From: Terriglobia bacterium
GTDB lineage: Bacteria; Acidobacteriota; Terriglobia; UBA7540
Assembly: GCA_030040455.1 (NCBI GenBank)
Contig: JASHTR010000070.1
Span: 1-6,290, forward strand
Length of the DNA: 6,290 bases
Direction of reading: 5' to 3'
A program made the position numbers and the translations under genes. How positions within the stretch are numbered: position 1 is the stretch's first letter; each line of letters starts with the position of its first letter. Under the pieces are notes generated by a model. It was not told the DNA's origin, made no database searches, and saw only the letters and a program-made list of their open reading frames with translations. Of this stretch, positions 1-5,241 are shown piece by piece.

Positions 1-1
1 A

Positions 2-553
2 CGAGAAGTAAACGTTACCAACGCCCGCAATGTAGCTAGTATCTCCGGCATCAAAAACGTTAGTCAAATCCATTACGTCAATGAGCGCCTTGCGACTGTC
101 GCGGTTCCCGCGTCGGCTTTTGGCAGCGGAGAGCCTGTGCACAATCAAATAATCCACGTCAATGCTGGCCAACTTGCGGCAGGCCGAATCGTTCCGCACC
201 CGAGGGTTAATCCCACAACGAGCTCGGTTTTTGCGGGCAGACCCGTTGTTCCGGGTCCCGTTGGTGCCGGCAAGTTTGTGCCAAGCGCACGGCTCGGCCA
301 GGAAACTCGGCCGAGTTTGTTGATGCGAACGCCGCAGGCGCCACACAGCGTGCCATTTCAGACGCAGCTTGGAGCCATGGCTGCCCATCCAGGCCGTCCG
401 CTGGAGCCGCAGCAAGTTCAAAATTTGCGGGACAGTAAACCTGCCGGGCCGATGCGCGACCGTGAATTTCCCCCTCATCCGGCAGAATCCGTCCGTCTGC
501 CTGGAATTCGTTCCTCTCCAGCGCCCCATGGCGCCGGTATTCGGAACCGCTGA
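2..553 (+). CDS. C-terminal part of a DUF6600-like, Pro-rich protein (5' end outside window)
   Basis: The frame is open from the window edge to TGA at 551-553, giving 183 residues of a protein that starts earlier. The first 50 or so residues are rich in Val, Asn, Ile and Thr with short repeated patterns (VNVTN, IKNVSQIHYVNE), followed by ATVAVPASAFGSGEPV. The rest is Pro/Arg/Gly-rich, low in secondary structure and without membrane segments. From memory, this pairing of a VNVTN-type strand region with a 'YVN..VTAVP..AF..G.PV' segment and a disordered Pro-rich tail is typical of DUF6600/FecR-like proteins of Acidobacteriota, which are usually exported. The N-terminal domains that would prove this lie outside the window. 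An internal ATG at 137 is not a convincing start, because the matching composition begins upstream of it. Function is unknown. The family link is an inference from composition and short motifs. Confidence 0.55.
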   Translation, partial: REVNVTNARNVASISGIKNVSQIHYVNERLATVAVPASAFGSGEPVHNQIIHVNAGQLAAGRIVPHPRVNPTTSSVFAGRPVVPGPVGAGKFVPSARLGQETRPSLLMRTPQAPHSVPFQTQLGAMAAHPGRPLEPQQVQNLRDSKPAGPMRDREFPPHPAESVRLPGIRSSPAPHGAGIRNR

Positions 554-699
554 TCCTCTTGCGGCAAGGACCACGGTCTGAAAGAAATTCTTCAGCGAGA
601 GAGAGGAGATTTCGAGCGCAAGGGGGTTGGCACCGGAGGGAGCTTGCCTTCTGAAACTTGGGAGCCATGAAAGCAACCATCTGGAGGAGGAAATGGACA

Positions 700-864
700 A
701 TGACAAAGGATTATTCTCGCGCTGAGCAAAGGCTGCAGAGGGATCCAGAAGCGATCGAGAAGCTCTTCAGCGAACACATCCGCACCGGGTACCACAAGGC
801 GCTAACTATCACCGAGGTAAGCCACTGGTTTGACCAGTGGGACTCGAAGAGGTTTGACCGTTGA
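700..864 (+). CDS. Small ORF of unknown function, 3' end apparently replaced by the IS element
   Basis: This is a 54-residue reading frame beginning MTKDYSRAEQRL and ending QWDSKRFDR. A strong purine-rich ribosome binding site (GGAGGAGG, 683-690) lies 9 bases before the ATG at 700. An in-frame ATG at 667 has a worse-placed site. An out-of-frame ATG at 693 lies closer to the same site but yields only a 10-residue peptide. The product is charged and probably helical, with no signal peptide and no recognised domain. The last codon (CGT) and stop (TGA, 862-864) appear to come from the left end of the IS200-like element, so the native C-terminus was probably different. Skipping the element from the TTTGAC at 853-858 to the one at 1443-1448 keeps the frame open to a stop at 1596-1598, for 102 residues in all. 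It may be a real small gene or a remnant, and I cannot name it. Confidence 0.4.
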   Translation: MTKDYSRAEQRLQRDPEAIEKLFSEHIRTGYHKALTITEVSHWFDQWDSKRFDR

Positions 865-873
865 AGAGAGTAA

Positions 874-891
874 CCTCCTCCTCCAGGGTGG
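874..891 (+). repeat. Imperfect left-end hairpin of the IS200-like element
   Basis: CCTCCT (874-879) can pair with GGGTGG (886-891) across a six-base loop, with one T-T mismatch and one T-G pair. It sits between the proposed left end and the tnpA ribosome binding site, where IS200/IS605 transposases bind a subterminal hairpin. The mismatches may be decay. Such a short imperfect stem could also arise by chance. Confidence 0.3.
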
Positions 892-923
892 CTCGATGAG
901 AATCCATTCCAAAGGGGGATGTC

Positions 924-1343
924 ATGTCAGACCTTTATCAGAGCCTAGCCCATTCAAAATGGGACTGCAAATACCACGTTGTGCTTGCTCCGAAGCGACG
1001 GCGCAAGGTGCTGTTGGGCAAGACGCGTCGTCAACTGGGACCGATCTTTCGCGCCCTGGCGCAGCAGAAGGAGTGCCGCATTCTCGAGGGGCACCTAATG
1101 CCGGACCATGTGCACAGGTGTATTGCGATTCCCCCGAAGCACCCGGTGGCTTCGGTGATCGGGTTTCTCAAGGGGAAGAGCGCCATTGCGATTGCCCGAC
1201 TGTGCGGCAAGGAGCGAGATTTCACGGGCGAGCATTTCTGGGCCCGCGGTTACGCGGTCTCCACGGTCGGATTCGAGTTGGAGCAAATCCGCCAGTCCAT
1301 CCGCGATCAGGAAGACGCGGATGGACCGGCGGGCCAGTTCTAA
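924..1343 (+). CDS. tnpA: IS200/IS605-family transposase TnpA with the catalytic Tyr replaced by Ser
   Basis: The 139-residue product has the usual length of a Y1 HUH transposase, which cuts and rejoins single-stranded DNA at the hairpin ends of its element. Family landmarks in order are KYHVVLAPKRRRKVL (16-30), EGHLMPDHVH (55-64) with the HUH metal ligands His62 and His64, the block GFLKGKSA (80-87), HFWARGYAVSTVG (104-116) and the C-terminal helix EQIRQSIRDQE (120-130). In this helix the family has IR.YI..QE, with Tyr as nucleophile. Here residue 125 is Ser (TCC at 1296-1298), while the nearby Gln129 and Glu130 remain. Arg65, directly after the HUH motif, is also unusual, since a hydrophobic residue is normal there. 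The start at 924 is supported by an AGGGGG site at 913-918. The gene is intact in frame, but the protein is predicted unable to cleave DNA. A single-base sequencing error at 1297 (C for A) is the main alternative. Confidence 0.92.
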   Translation: MSDLYQSLAHSKWDCKYHVVLAPKRRRKVLLGKTRRQLGPIFRALAQQKECRILEGHLMPDHVHRCIAIPPKHPVASVIGFLKGKSAIAIARLCGKERDFTGEHFWARGYAVSTVGFELEQIRQSIRDQEDADGPAGQF

Positions 1344-1358
1344 TTTCGTTAACGGAGG

Positions 1359-1372
1359 CGCGCTTCAGCGCG
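1359..1372 (+). repeat. Perfect 5-bp hairpin 3' of tnpA
   Basis: CGCGC (1359-1363) and GCGCG (1368-1372) form a perfect stem around a TTCA loop, starting 15 bases after the tnpA stop codon. No run of T follows, so it is not a standard intrinsic terminator. It is the first of three consecutive palindromes between tnpA and the proposed right end of the element. Confidence 0.45.
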
Positions 1373-1392
1373 ACGCCTTGATTATCGAGTGA

Positions 1393-1442
1393 CCGCCTTT
1401 GAGGCGGCCCCACTCATCAAGCCACCCGCTCTGCGGAGGGTG
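1393..1442 (+). repeat. Right-end hairpin pair of the IS200-like element
   Basis: Two palindromes lie close together. CCGCC (1393-1397) pairs with GGCGG (1403-1407) around TTTGA, and CCGC (1426-1429) pairs with GCGG (1433-1436) around TCT. The second looks like a degenerate form of a longer stem: CCAC lies just before it (1422-1425), but the other arm continues AGGGTG (1437-1442) instead of GTGG. The proposed right end (TTTGAC, 1443-1448) follows directly. Position and layout match the subterminal hairpins that Y1 transposases recognise at the right end. Confidence 0.5.
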
Positions 1443-1448
1443 TTTGAC

Positions 1449-1598
1449 TGCGGTTCCGCGGCATCTCGCGAAACGCCAACTCAAAGACCGCCAACTGACC
1501 CATGTGCTCAGCCTGATAAGCCTAAGACATGGCCAACTCGTAGAAATCCAAAAAAAGCGCGTTATGGGGCATTGTGCTCCGCACGGCGGTATGGTTAA
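1449..1598 (+). pseudogene. Possible detached 3' part of the small ORF starting at 700
   Basis: If the IS200-like element is removed at its TTTGAC boundaries, the frame starting at 700 runs on without a stop through TGC at 1449 to TAA at 1596-1598. That adds 49 residues, rich in Pro, Lys and Arg (for example TPTQRPPTDP and RRNPKKARYG). The stretch has no start or ribosome binding site of its own here. The frame match is a direct observation. That it was once coding is an inference, since a 50-codon open frame can occur by chance at this GC content. No other gene or terminator is apparent between 1449 and 1624. A run of seven A at 1550-1556 has no convincing stem beside it. Confidence 0.25.
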
Positions 1599-1624
1599 GC
1601 TTTGGTCCTTTGCGCTTCTGGATG

Positions 1625-3424
1625 TCAGTTCGCTTGTTGGTGGATCGCCGTTCCCATCGTAGCGTCCGGAAGGGACTCTTCCCGCATCTCGTTAACGCCG
1701 GAAGATAGTTCATATCGCTCCTCGATTGATTCTGCCAGAGCGTTATAGAGATCTCGTGTATGCCCGAGCCGATACCGCTGCTCCACTTTTCGCACGCCCG
1801 ACGCCAACTGATGGTCGTGGAAGACTTCTGCGATCCACTGTGAGAAATCCCCTCGCTGGGCGTGTCCCTCAAGCACGGAAAGCGGCAGAGTTTTCAAGGA
1901 TGAGATGAACTCACTCAATGACCGCGCTGGCGCGCCCACGGATTTGCCGCTCTCCGTGAACACGAATCCCTGGCTTTCAATGAGTCGCAGATCAACGTAT
2001 TTTGCCCTATGGCGAACGTGTGTCGTCAACCGGGCTGCAAGTTGAAATCGGCGCAGCTTCCCCCCGGTTTCGGCAATACCCGGCAGGAGAACCGCCTCGT
2101 TCATTGCCAACCCTCCGAAGATTGCCTTCCATTCCGAGTCGACGTTCTTAGGGGCTGCGATCGCTAGCAGCGTTTGGAGCTCACGAGGGTCCGTCGTGCG
2201 GTTTACGATGATCACGTCAATAGCTTTGCGAAGGTCACGATGCAGGTCAGATAAGCGGTAGGTAACAAGAGTGTATGCCCCTAAATCGAAATCCACGAGC
2301 TCTCTAACATTCGGCTGATGAAGGAAATAGTGGGCTTCATCGACTACAATCCGATGGGGCAAACCCGTACTTCGGCGGAGCGAGGCTAGCATGGGCAAGA
2401 GGGCGTTGAGATAATCGACTTTCTCTCGATATGAAACGTGGGAGAGGTCGACAACGATACTCATATACGGATGGCGAAGCACACGGGCTAGATCAGGCAG
2501 TTCGGGCGGTGGAGCGTCACCTCCAAACACCACAACGCCAGGAAGCGATTCGAGAGTGCGGTAATCCCCTTCGGCATCGATGACGCAGAGGCTATAGCCT
2601 TGAAGGATGAGCTGCTCGCACGTAAGGCCGGTGACCCAGGATTTGCCAGATCGCGGGTCTCCGGCTATCAGGATGTTGCGGCCGTGGATGGCGAGGGCAA
2701 GAGGATACCCGTCCTCGGTTGTGCCCAGCACCAGGCGATTTCGATCACTGCGCTCCGCGGGAAGCCGCATCCTTCTTGCCGTCCGCCGAATGTATGCAGC
2801 CACAGCGTTAGGACCATTGCCAGGCAGCACGTCGTCGGCATTCACCTGGAGCGCTTTGCTGCCCCAGGCAACGGCCACTCCGAATTCGCACACGGCAAGC
2901 AGATCGTGATCATTCTCCGCATCCCCGATTGCCATCGCATTGTGAGGGGAAAGACGGAGCATGGTCAACGCTTCGCGTAAACCGGTGCCCTTGCTCACCG
3001 CCTGAGGAAGTACCATCAGGCGGCCTCGGTTGAACAGGAGAACCAACGGCAATTCCAAATCTCTGACCACCGCTAGGACTTGCTCGGCTTCACCGGCATC
3101 GGTTTCCACCACGCATTGGCCCGCACGGAATGCAATCGCCCGCCGACCAAGCTCTTCGAGGAACATCGGCGCTGGCGGCTGACCGATCAACCTTGAGTTG
3201 CCACCGGGAAACGCTAATACAGCGCCATTCTCCGCAACGACCGCATCGACAAAATCAAGGCCTCCCGCCACCTGACATAGGTCTGACAGGATGCGACCGC
3301 TCACGAGGACTACTATAATCTCTCGAGCGCGAGCCTCCGCAATGGCAGTCCTCACCTCAGGATCCATCTGTCCCTCGCGAGCGATTGTACCGTCGTAATC
3401 GAGCGCCAGTACACTAAACTTCAT
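1625..3424 (-). CDS. HAD-IIB phosphatase fused to a HerA/DUF87-like P-loop ATPase with a DUF5752-like tail
   Basis: The 599-residue product is predicted cytoplasmic, with three parts. Residues 1 to about 215 are a Cof/HAD-IIB sugar-phosphatase-type domain with all four motifs: DYDGT (9-13; nucleophile Asp9, acid/base Asp11), Ser42 in VSGR, Lys145 in SKGTGL, and GDAEND (167-172) for magnesium. Residues from about 230 to 460 are a P-loop ATPase with Walker A GDPRSGKS (255-262), a DAEGDY motif (283-288) common in HerA/VirB4-like ATPases, and Walker B RIVVDEAH (358-365). Residues about 502-550 (SLSEFISSLKTLP, then RGDFSQWIAEVF) resemble DUF5752 from memory. I chose ATG at 3424 over GTG at 3430 because GAGAGG lies 5 bases before the ATG but abuts the GTG. 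Two CRP/FNR-type boxes lie just upstream, so activation by such a regulator is likely. The phosphatase substrate and the ATPase role are unknown; coupling of ATP use to phosphatase activity is only an inference. A 3' terminator is not evident. Confidence 0.9.
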   Translation of the reverse strand: MKFSVLALDYDGTIAREGQMDPEVRTAIAEARAREIIVVLVSGRILSDLCQVAGGLDFVDAVVAENGAVLAFPGGNSRLIGQPPAPMFLEELGRRAIAFRAGQCVVETDAGEAEQVLAVVRDLELPLVLLFNRGRLMVLPQAVSKGTGLREALTMLRLSPHNAMAIGDAENDHDLLAVCEFGVAVAWGSKALQVNADDVLPGNGPNAVAAYIRRTARRMRLPAERSDRNRLVLGTTEDGYPLALAIHGRNILIAGDPRSGKSWVTGLTCEQLILQGYSLCVIDAEGDYRTLESLPGVVVFGGDAPPPELPDLARVLRHPYMSIVVDLSHVSYREKVDYLNALLPMLASLRRSTGLPHRIVVDEAHYFLHQPNVRELVDFDLGAYTLVTYRLSDLHRDLRKAIDVIIVNRTTDPRELQTLLAIAAPKNVDSEWKAIFGGLAMNEAVLLPGIAETGGKLRRFQLAARLTTHVRHRAKYVDLRLIESQGFVFTESGKSVGAPARSLSEFISSLKTLPLSVLEGHAQRGDFSQWIAEVFHDHQLASGVRKVEQRYRLGHTRDLYNALAESIEERYELSSGVNEMREESLPDATMGTAIHQQAN

Positions 3425-3429
3425 TTTCA

Positions 3430-3435
3430 CCTCTC
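3430..3435 (-). promoter_or_regulatory. Ribosome binding site fixing the start of the HAD/ATPase gene
   Basis: On the minus strand GAGAGG is followed by TGAAA and then ATG (3424-3422), a good 5-base spacing. The alternative GTG start at 3430-3428 would overlap this site, so the ATG is preferred. Confidence 0.55.
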
Positions 3436-3479
3436 AATGACTCGTACCCTATGTTTAAAAGAAGGTAGACGCGAGACGC

Positions 3480-3495
3480 AGTGACATAGATCACA
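3480..3495 (-). promoter_or_regulatory. CRP/FNR-type operator box 1, upstream of the HAD/ATPase gene
   Basis: The plus strand reads AGTGA-CATAGA-TCACA, one mismatch from the CRP-type palindrome TGTGA-N6-TCACA. Its centre (3487.5) lies about 64 bases before the ATG at 3424. On the minus strand a weak -10-like TAAACA lies at 3457-3452. A start near the A at 3445 would put this box at about -42, the class II activation position. The box is seen directly. The regulator, the -10 assignment and the start site are inferred. Confidence 0.5.
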
Positions 3496-3510
3496 TCTCA
3501 TACCCCGTTG

Positions 3511-3526
3511 AGTGACGTGGATCGCA
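3511..3526 (-). promoter_or_regulatory. CRP/FNR-type operator box 2, 31 bases from box 1
   Basis: The plus strand reads AGTGA-CGTGGA-TCGCA. It shares with box 1 the pattern AGTGAC-N3-GATCRCAT. The start-to-start distance of 31 bases is about three helical turns, so two dimers would sit on the same face of the DNA. It is weaker than box 1 (two mismatches from the CRP consensus) but is supported by the spacing and the shared pattern. Confidence 0.4.
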
Positions 3527-3742
3527 TACAGTTCCCAGTGGGTCTGGACAACTAGGGTCAAGAGGATCCGCTGTAGATTCGATGCGTGCCTGTCGCGTCC
3601 CCCAGGGCTTGCTTGAACCAGCAAAGTCTCGCTTTCTTTCAAGGCTTCGGGATGGGCGGGATTTAGCATCTGAAACCGAAGATCTACTTAGTAATTTAGA
3701 CATCACCATTTTTCCTTTTACCGCCTTTGACCACGCCGGTTC

Positions 3743-3758
3743 TGTAACCCAGATCACA
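3743..3758. promoter_or_regulatory. CRP/FNR-type operator box 3
   Basis: The plus strand reads TGTAA-CCCAGA-TCACA, one mismatch from TGTGA-N6-TCACA, and shares the AC-N3-GATCACAT core with box 1. It lies about 95 bases beyond the metallo-beta-lactamase stop and about 320 bases before the HAD/ATPase start, so its target is unclear. It could be a distant site for the HAD/ATPase promoter or serve a short unannotated transcript on the minus strand. Its left half overlaps one arm of the TAACCC/GGGTTA inverted repeat. Confidence 0.4.
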
Positions 3759-3852
3759 TATTGGGGTTAACCAGTATCCCTACTGTTGCGGGCCCGCGTC
3801 ACGCAGCGTTGCCTGAAATGAGATGTTGCACGGGGATTGAGGGGAGACTTCT

Positions 3853-5241
3853 TTATAGGGGTATCTTGAGGAGGTAAGAGCTTATCTGCACAGGCCATCC
3901 GAGTGTCTCTATAATTTTTTGCCTCAGGGCCTCGGCAGCATGGGCTTCTCCATGGACCAGGAAAGTCTTGGCTGGCGGAGTCGGAAACCTCCCGAGCCAC
4001 TGTATGATCTCTCCAGCATCGGCATGGGCGCTCAAGTGTTCTAGCGATTCGATACGCGCCCCCACAGGCACTATGGCTCCATGCATCTTCACGAACTCAG
4101 CGCCGGATTGCAGGCTGTGACCTCGCGTTCCCGGCGCTTGAAAGCCGACTAGGAGAACCGTATTTCGCGAGTCGGGGAGGCAGCGAGCTAAATGATGCAA
4201 GACGCGCCCGCCCGTCGCCATCCCGCTTGCGGAAATGATAATCATGGGCGCGTGGAAGTTATTCAGCGCCTTGGATTCTTCGGGCGAGCGGTCAAAATGC
4301 ACGCCGGGAGGCGAAAAAGGCTTAGCACCTTGCGCCTCGACGGCCTCCATCAGGACATTATGGTCTTCATGGTGCCGGCGGTAGAGATCAGTCACGTCGA
4401 TCGCCATCGGGCTATCGACGTGAATCGGCAGCGACGGCAGCCGGTTGCTTTCAGCCAGTTCACGAAGGATATAAAGCAGCTCCTGCGTTCTTCCCACTGC
4501 AAAGGCGGGCACAATGACGCTGCCGCCCCGGGAGGCAGTAGTCTTTACAATCGAAGCGAGCCGCTGGCGGAAATCGTCCGTGGGATGCAAGCGGTTGCCG
4601 TATGTCGATTCCACCAGAAGGAAGTCCCCAGTTTCCGGAACTTCCGGTTCGCGGATGACCAGTTGATGATTTCGTCCCAGGTCACCTGAGAAGACAATCG
4701 CCCATTTCTGAGAATTCTCAGAAACCGTCACTTCAATGATACGGGCTCCAAGAATATGGCCCGCCCGGTAGAAACGCAGGGTGAAATGTGGGGAGAGCTT
4801 GAGCAGTTTTGACTCATCCACGGAACGGAACAATTCAAGTGATTCGAGCGCATCTTGATGGGTGTAAAGTGGAAGCGCTGGCTTATGCTTGCTGAAGCCC
4901 TTCTTGTTGGCATAGGCAGCGTCCTCTTCCTGAAGGTAGGCAGAGTCGAGAAGAAGCAGTCTTGCAAGCTCAACGGTGGCCGCTGACGCAAAGATTTGGC
5001 CTCGGAATCCTTCCTTGACGAAGCGCGGGATATACCCGGTATGGTCCAGATGCGCGTGCGTCAGCACCAGCCATTGGATATTGCGCGGCTCTACCGGGAG
5101 GTCCGCCCAGTTTCGCAGCCGAAGCTCCTTTTGACCCTGGAAGAGCCCGCAGTCGACCATCAGGCGTTCGCCGCCGGCCTCCAAAAGGTACCGCGACCCA
5201 GTGACTGTGCCGGCAGCTCCGAGGAAGGTGAGAGTGGCCAT
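3853..5241 (-). CDS. MBL-fold beta-CASP RNA-metabolising hydrolase (CPSF73/Ysh1-like)
   Basis: The 462-residue product has the full length of bacterial beta-CASP RNases and no signal peptide or membrane segment, so it should act in the cytoplasm. The metallo-beta-lactamase core shows VDCGLFQG (29-36), the zinc motif HAHLDH (62-67), His162 in AGHILGA and Asp187 in FSGDLGR. The beta-CASP part starts with VESTYGNR (210-217, acidic motif A at Glu211) and contains PAFAVGRTQE (245-254), DSPMA (276-280) and SASGMATGGR (337-346). C-terminal motifs are LSAHAD (403-408, His406) and VHGE (429-432, His430). All expected metal ligands are present, so a two-zinc endo- or 5'-exoribonuclease activity is likely from family knowledge; the RNA target is unknown. 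The ATG overlaps the stop of the upstream acetyltransferase gene as TAATG, with no clear ribosome binding site, which points to translational coupling within one operon. Confidence 0.95.
   Translation of the reverse strand: MATLTFLGAAGTVTGSRYLLEAGGERLMVDCGLFQGQKELRLRNWADLPVEPRNIQWLVLTHAHLDHTGYIPRFVKEGFRGQIFASAATVELARLLLLDSAYLQEEDAAYANKKGFSKHKPALPLYTHQDALESLELFRSVDESKLLKLSPHFTLRFYRAGHILGARIIEVTVSENSQKWAIVFSGDLGRNHQLVIREPEVPETGDFLLVESTYGNRLHPTDDFRQRLASIVKTTASRGGSVIVPAFAVGRTQELLYILRELAESNRLPSLPIHVDSPMAIDVTDLYRRHHEDHNVLMEAVEAQGAKPFSPPGVHFDRSPEESKALNNFHAPMIIISASGMATGGRVLHHLARCLPDSRNTVLLVGFQAPGTRGHSLQSGAEFVKMHGAIVPVGARIESLEHLSAHADAGEIIQWLGRFPTPPAKTFLVHGEAHAAEALRQKIIETLGWPVQISSYLLKIPL

Larger units (their letters stand above)
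859..1448 (+). mobile_element. IS200/IS605-family insertion sequence, probably decayed
   Basis: This compact element of about 590 bases carries a single Y1-type transposase gene and no tnpB. Its limits are inferred from two copies of GTTTGAC (852-858 and 1442-1448) that bracket tnpA and the subterminal hairpins. Members of this family insert 3' of a short target sequence and make no target duplication, so the left copy could be the target and the right copy the end of the element. An imperfect stem lies on the left (874-879 with 886-891, with a T-T mismatch and a T-G pair). Palindromes follow tnpA on the right. The missing catalytic Tyr in TnpA and the imperfect end hairpins suggest that the copy is no longer mobile. 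Presence of the element is secure; the exact boundaries are not. Confidence 0.6.
3425..3852. other. Intergenic region between the metallo-beta-lactamase and HAD/ATPase genes
   Basis: This stretch of about 430 bases has no recognised gene. It holds three CRP/FNR-like boxes (3480-3495, 3511-3526, 3743-3758), the probable promoter of the HAD/ATPase gene, an inverted repeat TAACCC/GGGTTA (3745-3750 and 3764-3769) and a perfect palindrome GCGGGCCCGC (3788-3797). No intrinsic terminator for the metallo-beta-lactamase gene is visible, because no A-run on the plus strand follows a stem. Short frames on both strands exist. The only one with a plausible ribosome binding site is a minus-strand frame from ATG at 3709 to TGA at 3491 (72 residues, Ser/Arg/Pro-rich, unrecognised). 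I do not call it a gene. Confidence 0.6.

Noticed and set aside
207..680. 157-residue minus-strand open frame
   Set aside because: It lies opposite the plus-strand C-terminal coding region, has no recognisable domain, and runs through both coding and spacer sequence. It looks like a GC-driven shadow frame.
830..1381. 183-residue plus-strand frame overlapping tnpA
   Set aside because: The tnpA frame at 924-1343 has clear family motifs and a ribosome binding site. This longer frame has neither and is a shadow.
1540..1600. Possible intrinsic terminator for the HAD/ATPase gene (T-run on the minus strand at 1556-1550)
   Set aside because: The nearest stem on the minus strand is short, contains a mismatch and is separated from the T-run by about 13 bases.
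1399..1662. 87-residue plus-strand frame after the IS element
   Set aside because: It starts inside the right-end hairpin of the element, lacks a ribosome binding site and overlaps the 3' end of the HAD/ATPase gene. The product is unrecognised.
3788..3797. GCGGGCCCGC palindrome as terminator of the beta-CASP gene
   Set aside because: It has no loop and no following T-run on the minus strand.
4192..4689. 165-residue plus-strand frame
   Set aside because: It is antisense to the well-supported beta-CASP gene and has no domain of its own.
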